Of a DNA stretch of 45,536 nt, positions 7,494-15,141 are shown piece by piece (within the stretch, counting starts at the first letter, position 1; each line of letters opens with the position of its first letter). The notes beneath the pieces were generated by a model. That model made no database searches, was not told the DNA's origin, and saw only the letters and a list, made by a program, of their open reading frames with translations. The stretch comes from Solibacteraceae bacterium. Lineage in GTDB: Bacteria > Acidobacteriota > Terriglobia > Bryobacterales > Bryobacteraceae. The translations under genes were made by a program, and so were the position numbers. Location of the stretch: the NCBI GenBank assembly GCA_021324015.1, contig JAJPJX010000054.1, positions 1 to 45,536 on the forward strand, in the 5' to 3' direction.

Positions 7494-8681
7494 TCAGGCC
7501 GGGCGGTGCTTCGCCAGTTCGTAGAGCGGGGAGATCTCCCTCAGTTTTCGCACGACCTCGACGACCCTGCGGGCCACGTAGTCGATCTCCTCCTCGGTAT
7601 TGAATCTTCCCAGGCCGAAACGAACAGCGCCATGTGCCAGATCGTCGCCTATGCCGAGAGCCTTGAGGACGTGACTGGGTTCGAGGGTCGCTGAAGTGCA
7701 GGCCGAGCCGGTAGAGAGGGCCACGTCGTTCATGCCCATCAGCAACGATTCGCTGTCCACGTACGCGAAGCTCATGTTCAGGTTGTTGGGCAGGCGATGC
7801 TGCCAGGACCCGTTTACGTAAACCTCGTCAACTTCGGTTTCGACCCAGTTGCGGAGCCGGTCCCGCAGACGGGCGAGCCGCTGAGATTCCTCCGCCATAT
7901 CCCGCCGGCAGATGTCGCAGGCTTCTCCGAGTCCCACGATCCCCGGCACATTCAGCGTACCGGAGCGCATGCCGCGCTCGTGTCCCCCGCCGTCCATCTG
8001 GGCGGCCAGTTGCACCCGGGGGTTGCGGCGGCGGACATAAAGCGCCCCCACTCCCTTTGGCCCATAAATCTTGTGCCCGCTTAGCGAGAGCAGGTCGATG
8101 GAGTCGCTTTCGACGTTCACCGGCAGCTTGCCCACCGCCTGCACGGCATCGCTGTGAAACAGCACGCCACGTTCGCGGCAGATCCTGCCTATCTCCGCGA
8201 CCGGTTGCACCACGCCGATTTCATTATTGGCGTACATGATGCTGACCAGGATGGTTTGGCCGGTGATGGCCGCCCGCAGTTGGTCCAGGTCGATCAGGCC
8301 TTCCCGATCCACCGGCAGATAGGTGACCCGGCAACCCCGTTTTTCCAGTTTACGGCAGGTGTCCAGGATAGCCCTGTGCTCGGTGGCGGCGGTGATCAGA
8401 TGGTCGCCGCGGCCGGAATACATCTCGGCCACGCCCTTCAGCGCCAGATTGTCGGATTCGGTAGCACCGCTGGTGAAGATGATCTCGTTTGGCGCGGCCC
8501 CGATCAGGCCGGCAATCTTTCTGCGCGCTTCCTCGACCGCCTTCTCAGCTTCCCATCCGAAGGCGTGATGCCGGCTAGAGGCGTTTCCGAACCGCGTGGT
8601 CAGGTACGGCATCATGGCGTCCAGGACACGGGGGTCCAAGGCCGTGGTGGCGTGGTTGTCTAGGTAAATCGGAGTGCCCAT
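7494..8681 (-). CDS. iscS: Cysteine desulfurase (IscS/NifS)
   Basis: The 395-residue PLP enzyme frees sulfur from L-cysteine for Fe-S cluster and thio-cofactor synthesis. Visible features are the N-terminal YLDNHATT, the cofactor Lys K204 in [13 protein letters not shown], the [10 protein letters not shown] block, and the catalytic loop STGSACTSA with C328, which is the group I (IscS/NifS) type. No iscR, iscU or other Fe-S assembly gene is beside it. The iscS versus nifS paralogue is assigned on length and loop type, and nitrogen-fixation genes are absent. A GGGGTGA stretch six bases before the ATG may serve as the ribosome site. Divergent from the sugar transferase gene. Confidence 0.9.
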   Translation of the reverse strand: MGTPIYLDNHATTALDPRVLDAMMPYLTTRFGNASSRHHAFGWEAEKAVEEARRKIAGLIGAAPNEIIFTSGATESDNLALKGVAEMYSGRGDHLITAATEHRAILDTCRKLEKRGCRVTYLPVDREGLIDLDQLRAAITGQTILVSIMYANNEIGVVQPVAEIGRICRERGVLFHSDAVQAVGKLPVNVESDSIDLLSLSGHKIYGPKGVGALYVRRRNPRVQLAAQMDGGGHERGMRSGTLNVPGIVGLGEACDICRRDMAEESQRLARLRDRLRNWVETEVDEVYVNGSWQHRLPNNLNMSFAYVDSESLLMGMNDVALSTGSACTSATLEPSHVLKALGIGDDLAHGAVRFGLGRFNTEEEIDYVARRVVEVVRKLREISPLYELAKHRPA

Positions 8682-8828
8682 GCTTTGTCACCCCGCCTTT
8701 TGGGAGTAGCCAACTTCAGTCTATTCAGTGGGATAGTACTCTGTCAAACGGGCCGCCCAGCGGGTTAGAACCGGCGCAATCGTTGGCTGCGGCACATATC
8801 CACGAGGCGGCTGAACGGGCGGGTTGGC

Positions 8829-8834
8829 TATAAT
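8829..8834 (+). promoter_or_regulatory. Consensus -10 TATAAT for the sugar transferase gene
   Basis: A perfect TATAAT lies 36 bases before the ATG at 8871, in the 189-bp divergent gap with iscS. The -35 region is poor. The expected start of transcription is near 8841, just before a hairpin (8845-8860). Confidence 0.5.
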
Positions 8835-8844
8835 GAGGCGACCC

Positions 8845-8860
8845 CCCTTCGGGCGAAGGG
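8845..8860 (+). other. Leader hairpin upstream of the sugar transferase start
   Basis: CCCTTC and GAAGGG form a six-pair stem around a four-base loop, placed between the predicted transcription start and the ATG at 8871. It could affect translation start or message stability. This is visible by base pairing only. Confidence 0.35.
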
Positions 8861-8870
8861 ACATCGCCGG

Positions 8871-10244
8871 ATGAACCGTTTGCTCCGCACTCATACCCCC
8901 GCCGGCGTGACCGGGTTGCTGGTAACCGAGGCAATCCTGCTGTGCTACGCCTACACCCTGGCCGGCTTTGCCTCGCTTCCTGTGGATCCGGAGGTGGTTC
9001 TGCTCGACACGGGCGGGTGGAAAGGTCTGGCGTGGGTGCTGGTGGCGGTACTGGTCAGCATGCACTTGCACGACTTGTACTTGCACATCTACGTGCAGTC
9101 CTGGCTGGGCCTGACGCAACAGTTGTGCGCCGGTTTTGGTCTGGCCCTGCTGGCAGAGGCGGGCATCACGTATTTTCGACCGGGTCTCCGCGTGCCGGTG
9201 CGCGTCATGCTGGTTGGCAGCATCCTTGCGATCATCCTGCTGATCATGTGGCGATATCTGTACGGGACACTGGTGCTGAGCGCGGTGGGCAAGCGCTGGA
9301 TTTTGTTTGTCGGCGCCAATCCGCTGGTCCGGCAGATCGCCGATCGCATCGCGCAGAAGCAGGAACTCGGCTGGGCAGTGGCTGGCTATGTGGGGGACTC
9401 GGATGGGTCGCCTGGCCCCGGATCGAGTGGCAAGCATTTGGGTTCCATGGAGCGGCTGGCCGAAGTGGCCCGGGCCATTCATCCGGATCGCATCGTGGTT
9501 GGGCTGACGGACCGCCGACAGAAAATGCCCGTCGCCGACCTTCTGAAGCTGCGCTTCGCCGGTTATCTGATCGAAGAGGCGCCCACTACGTTCGAAATCC
9601 TCTGCGGCCGTGTGGCTACAACCGGCCTGCGGCCGGCACAGCTCATCCTGTCCTCTGAGTTCGCCCCGAACACCGAAAACCTGCGGCTGCAGTCATTGTT
9701 TAACTTTGTTTGCGCACTGGCCGGCGCAATTTTGGCGGTGCCTTTGATGCTCCTGATCGCTTTGGCGATCCGGGTCAGTTCTCCCGGTCCAGTCCTGATC
9801 CGTGCGGAGAGGGTCGGCCGTGGCGGCCGTTTGTTCACCCACTACAGCTTCCGGATGTCCCGGTCGCTTTCGGGGGGCTCCCCGGAATCGGAGGCCGGCG
9901 CAACGGCTGTGGGACGGATCCTTTGGCAGCTAGGGCTTGTGGACCTTCCGTCCGTCTTGAACGTTTTGCGGGGGGAGATGTCCATGGTTGGCCCGCGAGC
10001 GGAGAGCCCGGAGCGCGTGGCTGCCCTTGAAGGGCAAATCCCTTACTACCGTCATCGGCATAGGGTTAAGCCTGGCATGACCGGGTGGGCGCAGATTCAC
10101 GAGTTAGATGCCTCCGAGCCATTAGATCCGGTGACTCTACTGGAATACGACCTTTATTACATCAAGCATATGTCGCTCAGCCTGGATGCCTACGTAATGC
10201 TTCGGACGTTGAAGCGCGTGGTGCAAGGCCGGGTATCCGGATAG
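8871..10244 (+). CDS. Polyprenyl-phosphate sugar phosphotransferase-like protein with altered catalytic dyad
   Basis: The 457-residue protein has four N-terminal membrane helices (about residues 14-135), a nucleotide-binding-like CoA/Rossmann segment (ILFVGANPLVRQIA), another hydrophobic helix at about 278-300, and a C-terminal bacterial sugar transferase domain (NVLRGEMSMVGPRAE, KPGMTGWAQI, EYDLYYIKHMS). Such enzymes move a sugar-1-phosphate from a nucleotide sugar to undecaprenyl phosphate, starting exopolysaccharide synthesis. In the family the catalytic pair is Asp-Glu within L-D-E-L-P-Q. Here residues 356-361 read L-V-D-L-P-S, and the usual K-F-R-[ST]-M reads S-F-R-M-S. Either the chemistry is altered or the protein is degenerate, although the frame is intact. 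No other polysaccharide gene is adjacent. Confidence 0.85.
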   Translation: MNRLLRTHTPAGVTGLLVTEAILLCYAYTLAGFASLPVDPEVVLLDTGGWKGLAWVLVAVLVSMHLHDLYLHIYVQSWLGLTQQLCAGFGLALLAEAGITYFRPGLRVPVRVMLVGSILAIILLIMWRYLYGTLVLSAVGKRWILFVGANPLVRQIADRIAQKQELGWAVAGYVGDSDGSPGPGSSGKHLGSMERLAEVARAIHPDRIVVGLTDRRQKMPVADLLKLRFAGYLIEEAPTTFEILCGRVATTGLRPAQLILSSEFAPNTENLRLQSLFNFVCALAGAILAVPLMLLIALAIRVSSPGPVLIRAERVGRGGRLFTHYSFRMSRSLSGGSPESEAGATAVGRILWQLGLVDLPSVLNVLRGEMSMVGPRAESPERVAALEGQIPYYRHRHRVKPGMTGWAQIHELDASEPLDPVTLLEYDLYYIKHMSLSLDAYVMLRTLKRVVQGRVSG

Positions 10245-10315
10245 CCGGCGGCATGGCATACTAAAACTGGAATCGGCGGACTGGTGCCGCCGTGTGCTCG
10301 GCTTAGCGCGGATTC

Positions 10316-10645
10316 ATGGGGAAGACAAGCTTCTCGCCAGAGACCGAAACCGTGGAGCGGGAACGGCTTGTTCCGCTCTACCACGTGGTTCTGCTGGACG
10401 ACAACGACCATACCTACGACTACGTGATCGAAATGCTCCAAAAGCTCTTCATCTTCTCCCTGGAGCAGGCCTTCCAGCACGCGGAAGAGGTGGACCGGTG
10501 CGGCCGCACGATCCTGCTGACTTGCGAGTTACCCGCAGCGGAATTTGCGCGCGACCAGATTCATGCGTACGGCCCGGACTGGCGTCTGTCACGCTCCAAG
10601 GGTTCCATGCGCGCGGTTGTGGAGCCTGCTGGCGGCGCGGCCTGA
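10316..10645 (+). CDS. clpS: ATP-dependent Clp protease adaptor ClpS
   Basis: A 109-residue ClpS with an unstructured N-terminus and the core YHVVLLDDNDHTYDYVIEMLQKLF. The D-D-N-D-H-T residues form the pocket that binds destabilising N-terminal residues. The AEEVDRCGRTILLTC helix-strand block follows. ClpS delivers N-degron substrates to ClpAP. The usual partner clpA is not in view. A CATACT sequence near 10257 could be its promoter. Confidence 0.9.
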   Translation: MGKTSFSPETETVERERLVPLYHVVLLDDNDHTYDYVIEMLQKLFIFSLEQAFQHAEEVDRCGRTILLTCELPAAEFARDQIHAYGPDWRLSRSKGSMRAVVEPAGGAA

Positions 10646-10669
10646 TCAGGTCGTTTCCCGACCCTACGC

Positions 10670-10675
10670 TACAAT
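10670..10675 (+). promoter_or_regulatory. -10-like TACAAT, 6 nt before the PpiC isomerase start
   Basis: TACAAT matches the -10 consensus at five of six positions and is followed by six G residues and then the ATG at 10682. The spacing fits a leaderless message. The G-run sits too close to the start to act as a normal Shine-Dalgarno sequence. Confidence 0.45.
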
Positions 10676-10681
10676 GGGGGG

Positions 10682-11638
10682 ATGTACCTCCCTCGTATGG
10701 TTCCCTTCGTTGCGCTTGCTGCGTGCCTGTTTGCGCAGGCGCCCGTAACGAAACCGATTCAGATCCCCGGTGTCCCCGCAGCCGCCAAGCAGCCGACCGT
10801 AACGGTCACCCCGCAGATCCCTCCTGCTCCTCCACCCCAAGTGGCACCGGACAAGGTAGTCATCCAGGTGGGCGCCGAAAAGATCACCGCCGCGCAACTG
10901 GAGCGCATTGTGAATGCGCTCCCGGAGCAATATCGTAATGCCGCCAAGGGGCCGGCCCGGAGGCAGTTCGCCGAGAATATCGTCAAAATCAAGCTGCTTG
11001 CGCAGGAGGCCCGGCGCCGCAAGCTGGATCAATCCCCGCAATTTCAAACCCAGGTCGCGTTTCAGGAGGAGAACCTGTTGGCGGGGCTTTTGTTCCAGGA
11101 TCTTGCGGCGAACGCGAAGTTCCAGGAGGCCGATCTGAGCAAGTATTACGACGCTCACAAAGCCGATTATGAACAGGTGCGGGCCAAGCACATCCTCATC
11201 CGCTTCAAAGGCTCGCCGGTGGGGCTGAAGCCCGGTGAGAAAGACCTCACCGAAGAGGAGGCTCTGGCCAAGGCTCAGGAGATCCGCCAGAAACTGCTTG
11301 CCGGAGGCGATTTCGATGCTATTGCCAAACAGGAATCCGACGATCCTGGCACGGCACAGCGAGGGGGTGAGTTAGGCTTCTTCCGGCACGGCCAGATGGT
11401 GCCCGCGTTTGAGCAGGCGGCTTTCGCGCAGGCTCCGGGAAAGGTGGGCGAACCGGTCAAGAGCCAGTTTGGGTATCACCTGATCCTGGTGGAGGAGAGG
11501 CAGGCGAAGAGTCTCGATGAGGTGCGCCCCCAGATCGAGAAGCAATTGCGTCCGGAGGCGGCGCAGAAGGCTATCGAGGACCTGAAGAATCAAACCACAG
11601 TAGTCGTGGATTCAACCTATTTTGGGCCGGCTCAATAG
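10682..11638 (+). CDS. Periplasmic PpiC-type peptidyl-prolyl isomerase (SurA/PrsA-like)
   Basis: The 318-residue protein has a signal peptide (MVPFVALAACLFAQA), a Pro-rich linker to about residue 58, and a SurA-like helical chaperone region (DKVVIQVGAEKITAAQLERIV to about 150). A parvulin domain follows at about 160-275 (VRAKHILIRF, QESDDPGTAQRGGELGFF, AFAQAPGKVGEPVKSQFGYHLI). It would isomerise prolyl bonds and chaperone outer-membrane proteins, which fits the nearby lptD. The ATG at 10682 is preferred on the -10-like hexamer six bases upstream; the ATG at 10697 is an alternative that would still keep the signal peptide. Confidence 0.88.
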   Translation: MYLPRMVPFVALAACLFAQAPVTKPIQIPGVPAAAKQPTVTVTPQIPPAPPPQVAPDKVVIQVGAEKITAAQLERIVNALPEQYRNAAKGPARRQFAENIVKIKLLAQEARRRKLDQSPQFQTQVAFQEENLLAGLLFQDLAANAKFQEADLSKYYDAHKADYEQVRAKHILIRFKGSPVGLKPGEKDLTEEEALAKAQEIRQKLLAGGDFDAIAKQESDDPGTAQRGGELGFFRHGQMVPAFEQAAFAQAPGKVGEPVKSQFGYHLILVEERQAKSLDEVRPQIEKQLRPEAAQKAIEDLKNQTTVVVDSTYFGPAQ

Positions 11639-11662
11639 CTTGTGGGGCGCCTGCAAGCCGGG

Positions 11663-12577
11663 TCAGCGCTTGCGCACGAAGCTGGTTTCCTTGGTGCGGA
11701 GCGTGGGGAACGTTTTGGAGATGTGATCCTGCCAGGTCAGGCTTTCCTCATCCGCGAGGGCCCACAAGAGCCCCAGTCCGGCCGAACATAAGCTCAAACA
11801 GGTACCGGCGAAACGGAGCGTCCGCTGCGAGGCATCCGGCGGGAAACCGTCAAAGTTCGTCAGCCGCAAATGCGTTGCATGCATGCCAAACGGTTCGGAC
11901 TTGACCAGCAACCACAAGAACCCGTAGAACAGGGCCAGCAGGAGAAACGACGCCCCGAAGATGCCTATGGTGACCCGGTTAAGAACAATCTCGCCGCCGC
12001 CCAAGTAGAAAGCCCCGAGAAACATGCCGAAACCGATCAGCACCATGCTTAAGTCCACCGAGAAAGCCACGGCCCGATGGATGGGCGTAGCGACCGGAGC
12101 GTCGCAATAGATCACCGCCTCGACGGTTGTCTTGAGCGTGCGCGGCGCGGGAGCAGCAGGCTGGAGAAAATCCAGCGTAGGCTGAATCGCCGAGGTTTGC
12201 GTCGCAGGATTGCGGCGTGGCGCGGGCTTTCCTGCGGGCATCGCCGGTTCCTCGGCCGAAACCTTGCGCGTGGCGGGTTCCGCCCTGCCCGCGGTGTACG
12301 ATTCGAACGGGATCACCTTCGAGACCGGTTTATGGGGAAACAGTGAGGCCTGCACGGCCATGCGCCTCATTTCCGGAGATGCCGTCCCGGGTTTGGACAG
12401 TGACGCCGGGTGCGAGGTTACGGCAACCATCGGAGCGGCCGCGAGGTTTCCGTTAACCCGATTCACCGTGCGCGCGTCTGACACGGTATCACTCAGGGTA
12501 CCCGACAACCGGCGACCGCATCGCCGACAACGATGCTCATCCTCGGAATTCCAGGACCGGCAGTAGCTGCAGTTCAT
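11663..12577 (-). CDS. RDD-family membrane protein with N-terminal zinc ribbon
   Basis: The 304-residue protein opens with a zinc-ribbon motif (CSYC near residue 3, CRRC near 17), then a long disordered Pro/Ala/Thr-rich linker to about residue 155, then an RDD domain with membrane helices at about 168-192, 200-225 and 262-278. The conserved RDD features are the Arg and Asp in PIHRAVAFSVDLSM and the HLRL strand. RDD proteins are poorly understood; some act as Na+/H+ antiporters or transport helpers. The gene is convergent with the isomerase and divergent from lptD, with 66 bp between the two starts. Confidence 0.8.
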   Translation of the reverse strand: MNCSYCRSWNSEDEHRCRRCGRRLSGTLSDTVSDARTVNRVNGNLAAAPMVAVTSHPASLSKPGTASPEMRRMAVQASLFPHKPVSKVIPFESYTAGRAEPATRKVSAEEPAMPAGKPAPRRNPATQTSAIQPTLDFLQPAAPAPRTLKTTVEAVIYCDAPVATPIHRAVAFSVDLSMVLIGFGMFLGAFYLGGGEIVLNRVTIGIFGASFLLLALFYGFLWLLVKSEPFGMHATHLRLTNFDGFPPDASQRTLRFAGTCLSLCSAGLGLLWALADEESLTWQDHISKTFPTLRTKETSFVRKR

Positions 12578-12631
12578 GGCTCAGGGACTGACCTTCGACC
12601 GAGACGCCTGCGGAGCAGGACACGTTTGTGC

Positions 12632-12637
12632 TACGTT
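12632..12637 (+). promoter_or_regulatory. -10-like TACGTT, 6 nt before the lptD TTG start
   Basis: TACGTT followed by exactly six bases and then TTG at 12644 repeats the spacing seen before four other genes in this window. It supports both a leaderless lptD message and the choice of TTG. Confidence 0.35.
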
Positions 12638-12643
12638 CACCAA

Positions 12644-15121
12644 TTGGGGCGCGCGAAACACAAAAGCTCTCTTCCCCTTCGTAACATAATTGGGTTCTTT
12701 TGTCACGATCTTTTTCTCCGGCGGCGGTACGTTTTTGCCCTTATAGTACTGGGGTTTGTCACCCTAGTTTCGCCGAGAGCTTGCGGGCAGGTCATCCCCC
12801 AAGCTCCTCCACCTGCTGCGCGCCCCACGCCAACCACTGCGACGCCACCCAATCAACGCGTCTCGACGCCGCGTCCCAACGCCATTCCCCTGGGCGAGTG
12901 GGAATTCCGTGCCATCGATCAATCCACCGACGGCCCTGTGCGCCACCTGCGCGGCCACGCCGAAGTGGAGGGGCCGACGTTGCTGTTCCGCGCGGACAAA
13001 ATCGACTTTAACGACGACACCAAGGACTTGCACGCCGAAGGCAATGTCTATTTCGAGCAGTTCGAACGGAACGAAAAGGTCTGGGCGGATCAGGTGGACT
13101 ACAACACCGAAACCGAGACCGGCAAGTTCTACAACGTGCGGGCGGAGGGCAAGCCGCGCATCGACGCCCGTCCGGGCATCCTGACCAGCTCGAACCCCTA
13201 CTACTTCCAGGGCAAGTGGGCGGAGCGGAAGGGTGAAAAGTACATTCTGCACGAGGGGTTCTTTACGAACTGCAAGATGCCCAATCCCTGGTGGCGGCTG
13301 CGCGGGCCGCGCTTTGACATCGTCCCCGACGAGCACGCGGTGGCGTACAAGAGCACGTTTCTGATCCGCAAACTGCCTCTGTTCTTCACGCCGTTCTTCT
13401 ACAAATCGCTCGAACGCCTGCCGCGCAAGAGCGGCTTTCTGATGCCCAATATCGGCAATAGCTCGGTGCTCGGAAAGATGATCGGCGTGGGTTACTACTG
13501 GGCCATCAACCGCAGTTATGACGTGACGTACATTCTCCAGGATTTCACGTCAAGGGGTTTTGCACACCACGTGGATTTCCGGGGCAAGCCCATGGCCGGC
13601 GCGGATTTCGACGTGATTCTGTACGGCGTTCAGGACCGCGGTCTGAGGCAGAATGACGGCACCCTGCTCAAGCAGGGCGGCTTCGACATCTCGGCCATGG
13701 GCCAAGCCGACTTGGGTCACGGCTTCACTGCCCGCACGCAGATCAACTACCTCAGTTCGCTGACCTTTCGTCAGGCATTCACCCAATCTTTCAATGAGGC
13801 GATTTTCTCCGAAGTGCACTCGGTGGGATACATCAACAAGAACTGGGACACGTACACCTTCAACGTGGTTTTCGCCCGCCTGGAGAACTTCCAGCGCCCC
13901 GAACTCCAGGTCACCGACCCCGTTACCGGCCAAACGCACACCCAGGCCGACTCCGTGATTATCCGGAAACTGCCGGAATTCGACTTCTCCAGCCGCGATC
14001 GCCAGGTGTTGAGCGGCAAAGTGCCGGTCTGGTTTTCCTTCCAGTCGAGCGCCGGCCTGCTGTTCCGCGGCCAGCCCATCTTCAACGGCAACACCCTGAT
14101 CGACAAGTACCAGACCAGCGAATTCACCGACCGGTTGGACTTGCAGCCCCAGGTGGCCACGGCATTCCACTGGAAGGACTTCAGTTTGGTGCCCAGCTTC
14201 TCTCTCCGGGAAACCTTTTACGGAGAGAGCCAGACGCCCTACCAGGATCGCTACCGCGTGGTAGCTACCGATCTGCTGCGCAGCGCGCGGGATTTCCGCC
14301 TGGATTTCATCCTGCCCTCGCTGGCCAGGGTGTTCGATCGAAAAACGTTTCTGGGGGAGAAGCTCAAGCATGTCATCGAGCCGCGGGCCACTTACCGGTA
14401 CGTCACCGGCATCGAGGATTTCAACCGGCTGATCCGGTTTGACGAGACCGACCTGATGTCGGACACCAACGAACTCGAGATTTCACTGGCTAACCGGCTG
14501 TATGCCAAGCGTGGCGACGATGTGCAGGAGGTTTTCAGTTGGGAATTGTCCCAGAAGCGCTTTTTTGATCCCACCTTCGGCGGGGCGCTCGTTCCCGGAC
14601 AGCGCAACGTGGTGCTCAGTTCCGTGGAACTGACGCCTTACGCCTTTCTGGATGGCCCGCGGAGCGCCTCCCCGGTAGTCTCCATCTTCCGCGCCAGTCC
14701 GGTGCCGGGCCTGGGCGTCGAGTGGCGCACAGACTACGATTCAGGCCGGGGCGAGATCGTCAACAGCGGCGTCACCGGGGATTATCGCTGGTCGAATTAC
14801 TTTATCTCTTTGGGCCACAACCAGGTGCACAGCGACAATGTGCTTACGCCCAGCGCCAACCAATTCCGCGGCAGCCTGGGCTTCGGCAACGAAAACCGGC
14901 GGGGCTGGAACGCCGCTTTCGTGGCGATCTACGACTTCCGCCAGGGCATCATGCAGTACGCCATCACACAGGTGACCTACAATACCGACTGCTGCGGCTT
15001 CAACGTGCAGTACCGCCGCTTCAGCTTCGGAACGCGCAACGAAAATCAGTTCCGCCTGGCCTTCGTGATCGCCAACATCGGTTCCTTCGGCACCATGAAG
15101 AAGCAGGAACGGCTGTTCTAG
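12644..15121 (+). CDS. lptD: LPS-assembly protein LptD (OstA)
   Basis: The product is about 825 residues. A hydrophobic export segment (residues 29-43) and a Pro-rich linker come first. A periplasmic OstA/LptA-like beta-jellyroll follows (VRHLRGHAEVEGPTLLFRADKIDF, then DLHAEGNVYFEQF). The rest is the outer-membrane barrel typical of LptD, with blocks such as LPLFFTPFFYKSLERLPRKSGFLMP and a C-terminal NADCCG-like run (YNTDCCGFNVQYRRF). LptD inserts lipopolysaccharide into the outer leaflet with LptE. No ATG or GTG lies in frame between the divergent RDD gene and the signal segment. The TTG at 12644 is chosen because of the TACGTT six bases before it; the ATG at 12533 would lie inside the RDD gene. 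This shows a diderm with an LPS export route. Confidence 0.9.
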   Translation: MGRAKHKSSLPLRNIIGFFCHDLFLRRRYVFALIVLGFVTLVSPRACGQVIPQAPPPAARPTPTTATPPNQRVSTPRPNAIPLGEWEFRAIDQSTDGPVRHLRGHAEVEGPTLLFRADKIDFNDDTKDLHAEGNVYFEQFERNEKVWADQVDYNTETETGKFYNVRAEGKPRIDARPGILTSSNPYYFQGKWAERKGEKYILHEGFFTNCKMPNPWWRLRGPRFDIVPDEHAVAYKSTFLIRKLPLFFTPFFYKSLERLPRKSGFLMPNIGNSSVLGKMIGVGYYWAINRSYDVTYILQDFTSRGFAHHVDFRGKPMAGADFDVILYGVQDRGLRQNDGTLLKQGGFDISAMGQADLGHGFTARTQINYLSSLTFRQAFTQSFNEAIFSEVHSVGYINKNWDTYTFNVVFARLENFQRPELQVTDPVTGQTHTQADSVIIRKLPEFDFSSRDRQVLSGKVPVWFSFQSSAGLLFRGQPIFNGNTLIDKYQTSEFTDRLDLQPQVATAFHWKDFSLVPSFSLRETFYGESQTPYQDRYRVVATDLLRSARDFRLDFILPSLARVFDRKTFLGEKLKHVIEPRATYRYVTGIEDFNRLIRFDETDLMSDTNELEISLANRLYAKRGDDVQEVFSWELSQKRFFDPTFGGALVPGQRNVVLSSVELTPYAFLDGPRSASPVVSIFRASPVPGLGVEWRTDYDSGRGEIVNSGVTGDYRWSNYFISLGHNQVHSDNVLTPSANQFRGSLGFGNENRRGWNAAFVAIYDFRQGIMQYAITQVTYNTDCCGFNVQYRRFSFGTRNENQFRLAFVIANIGSFGTMKKQERLF

Positions 15122-15141
15122 CCGGTTCGGCTGCCGGCCGT

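Noticed and set aside
15122-15141. Small inverted repeat between lptD and the beta-helix gene as a terminator
   Set aside because: The repeat is short and GC-rich with no U-run on either strand; not enough to call.
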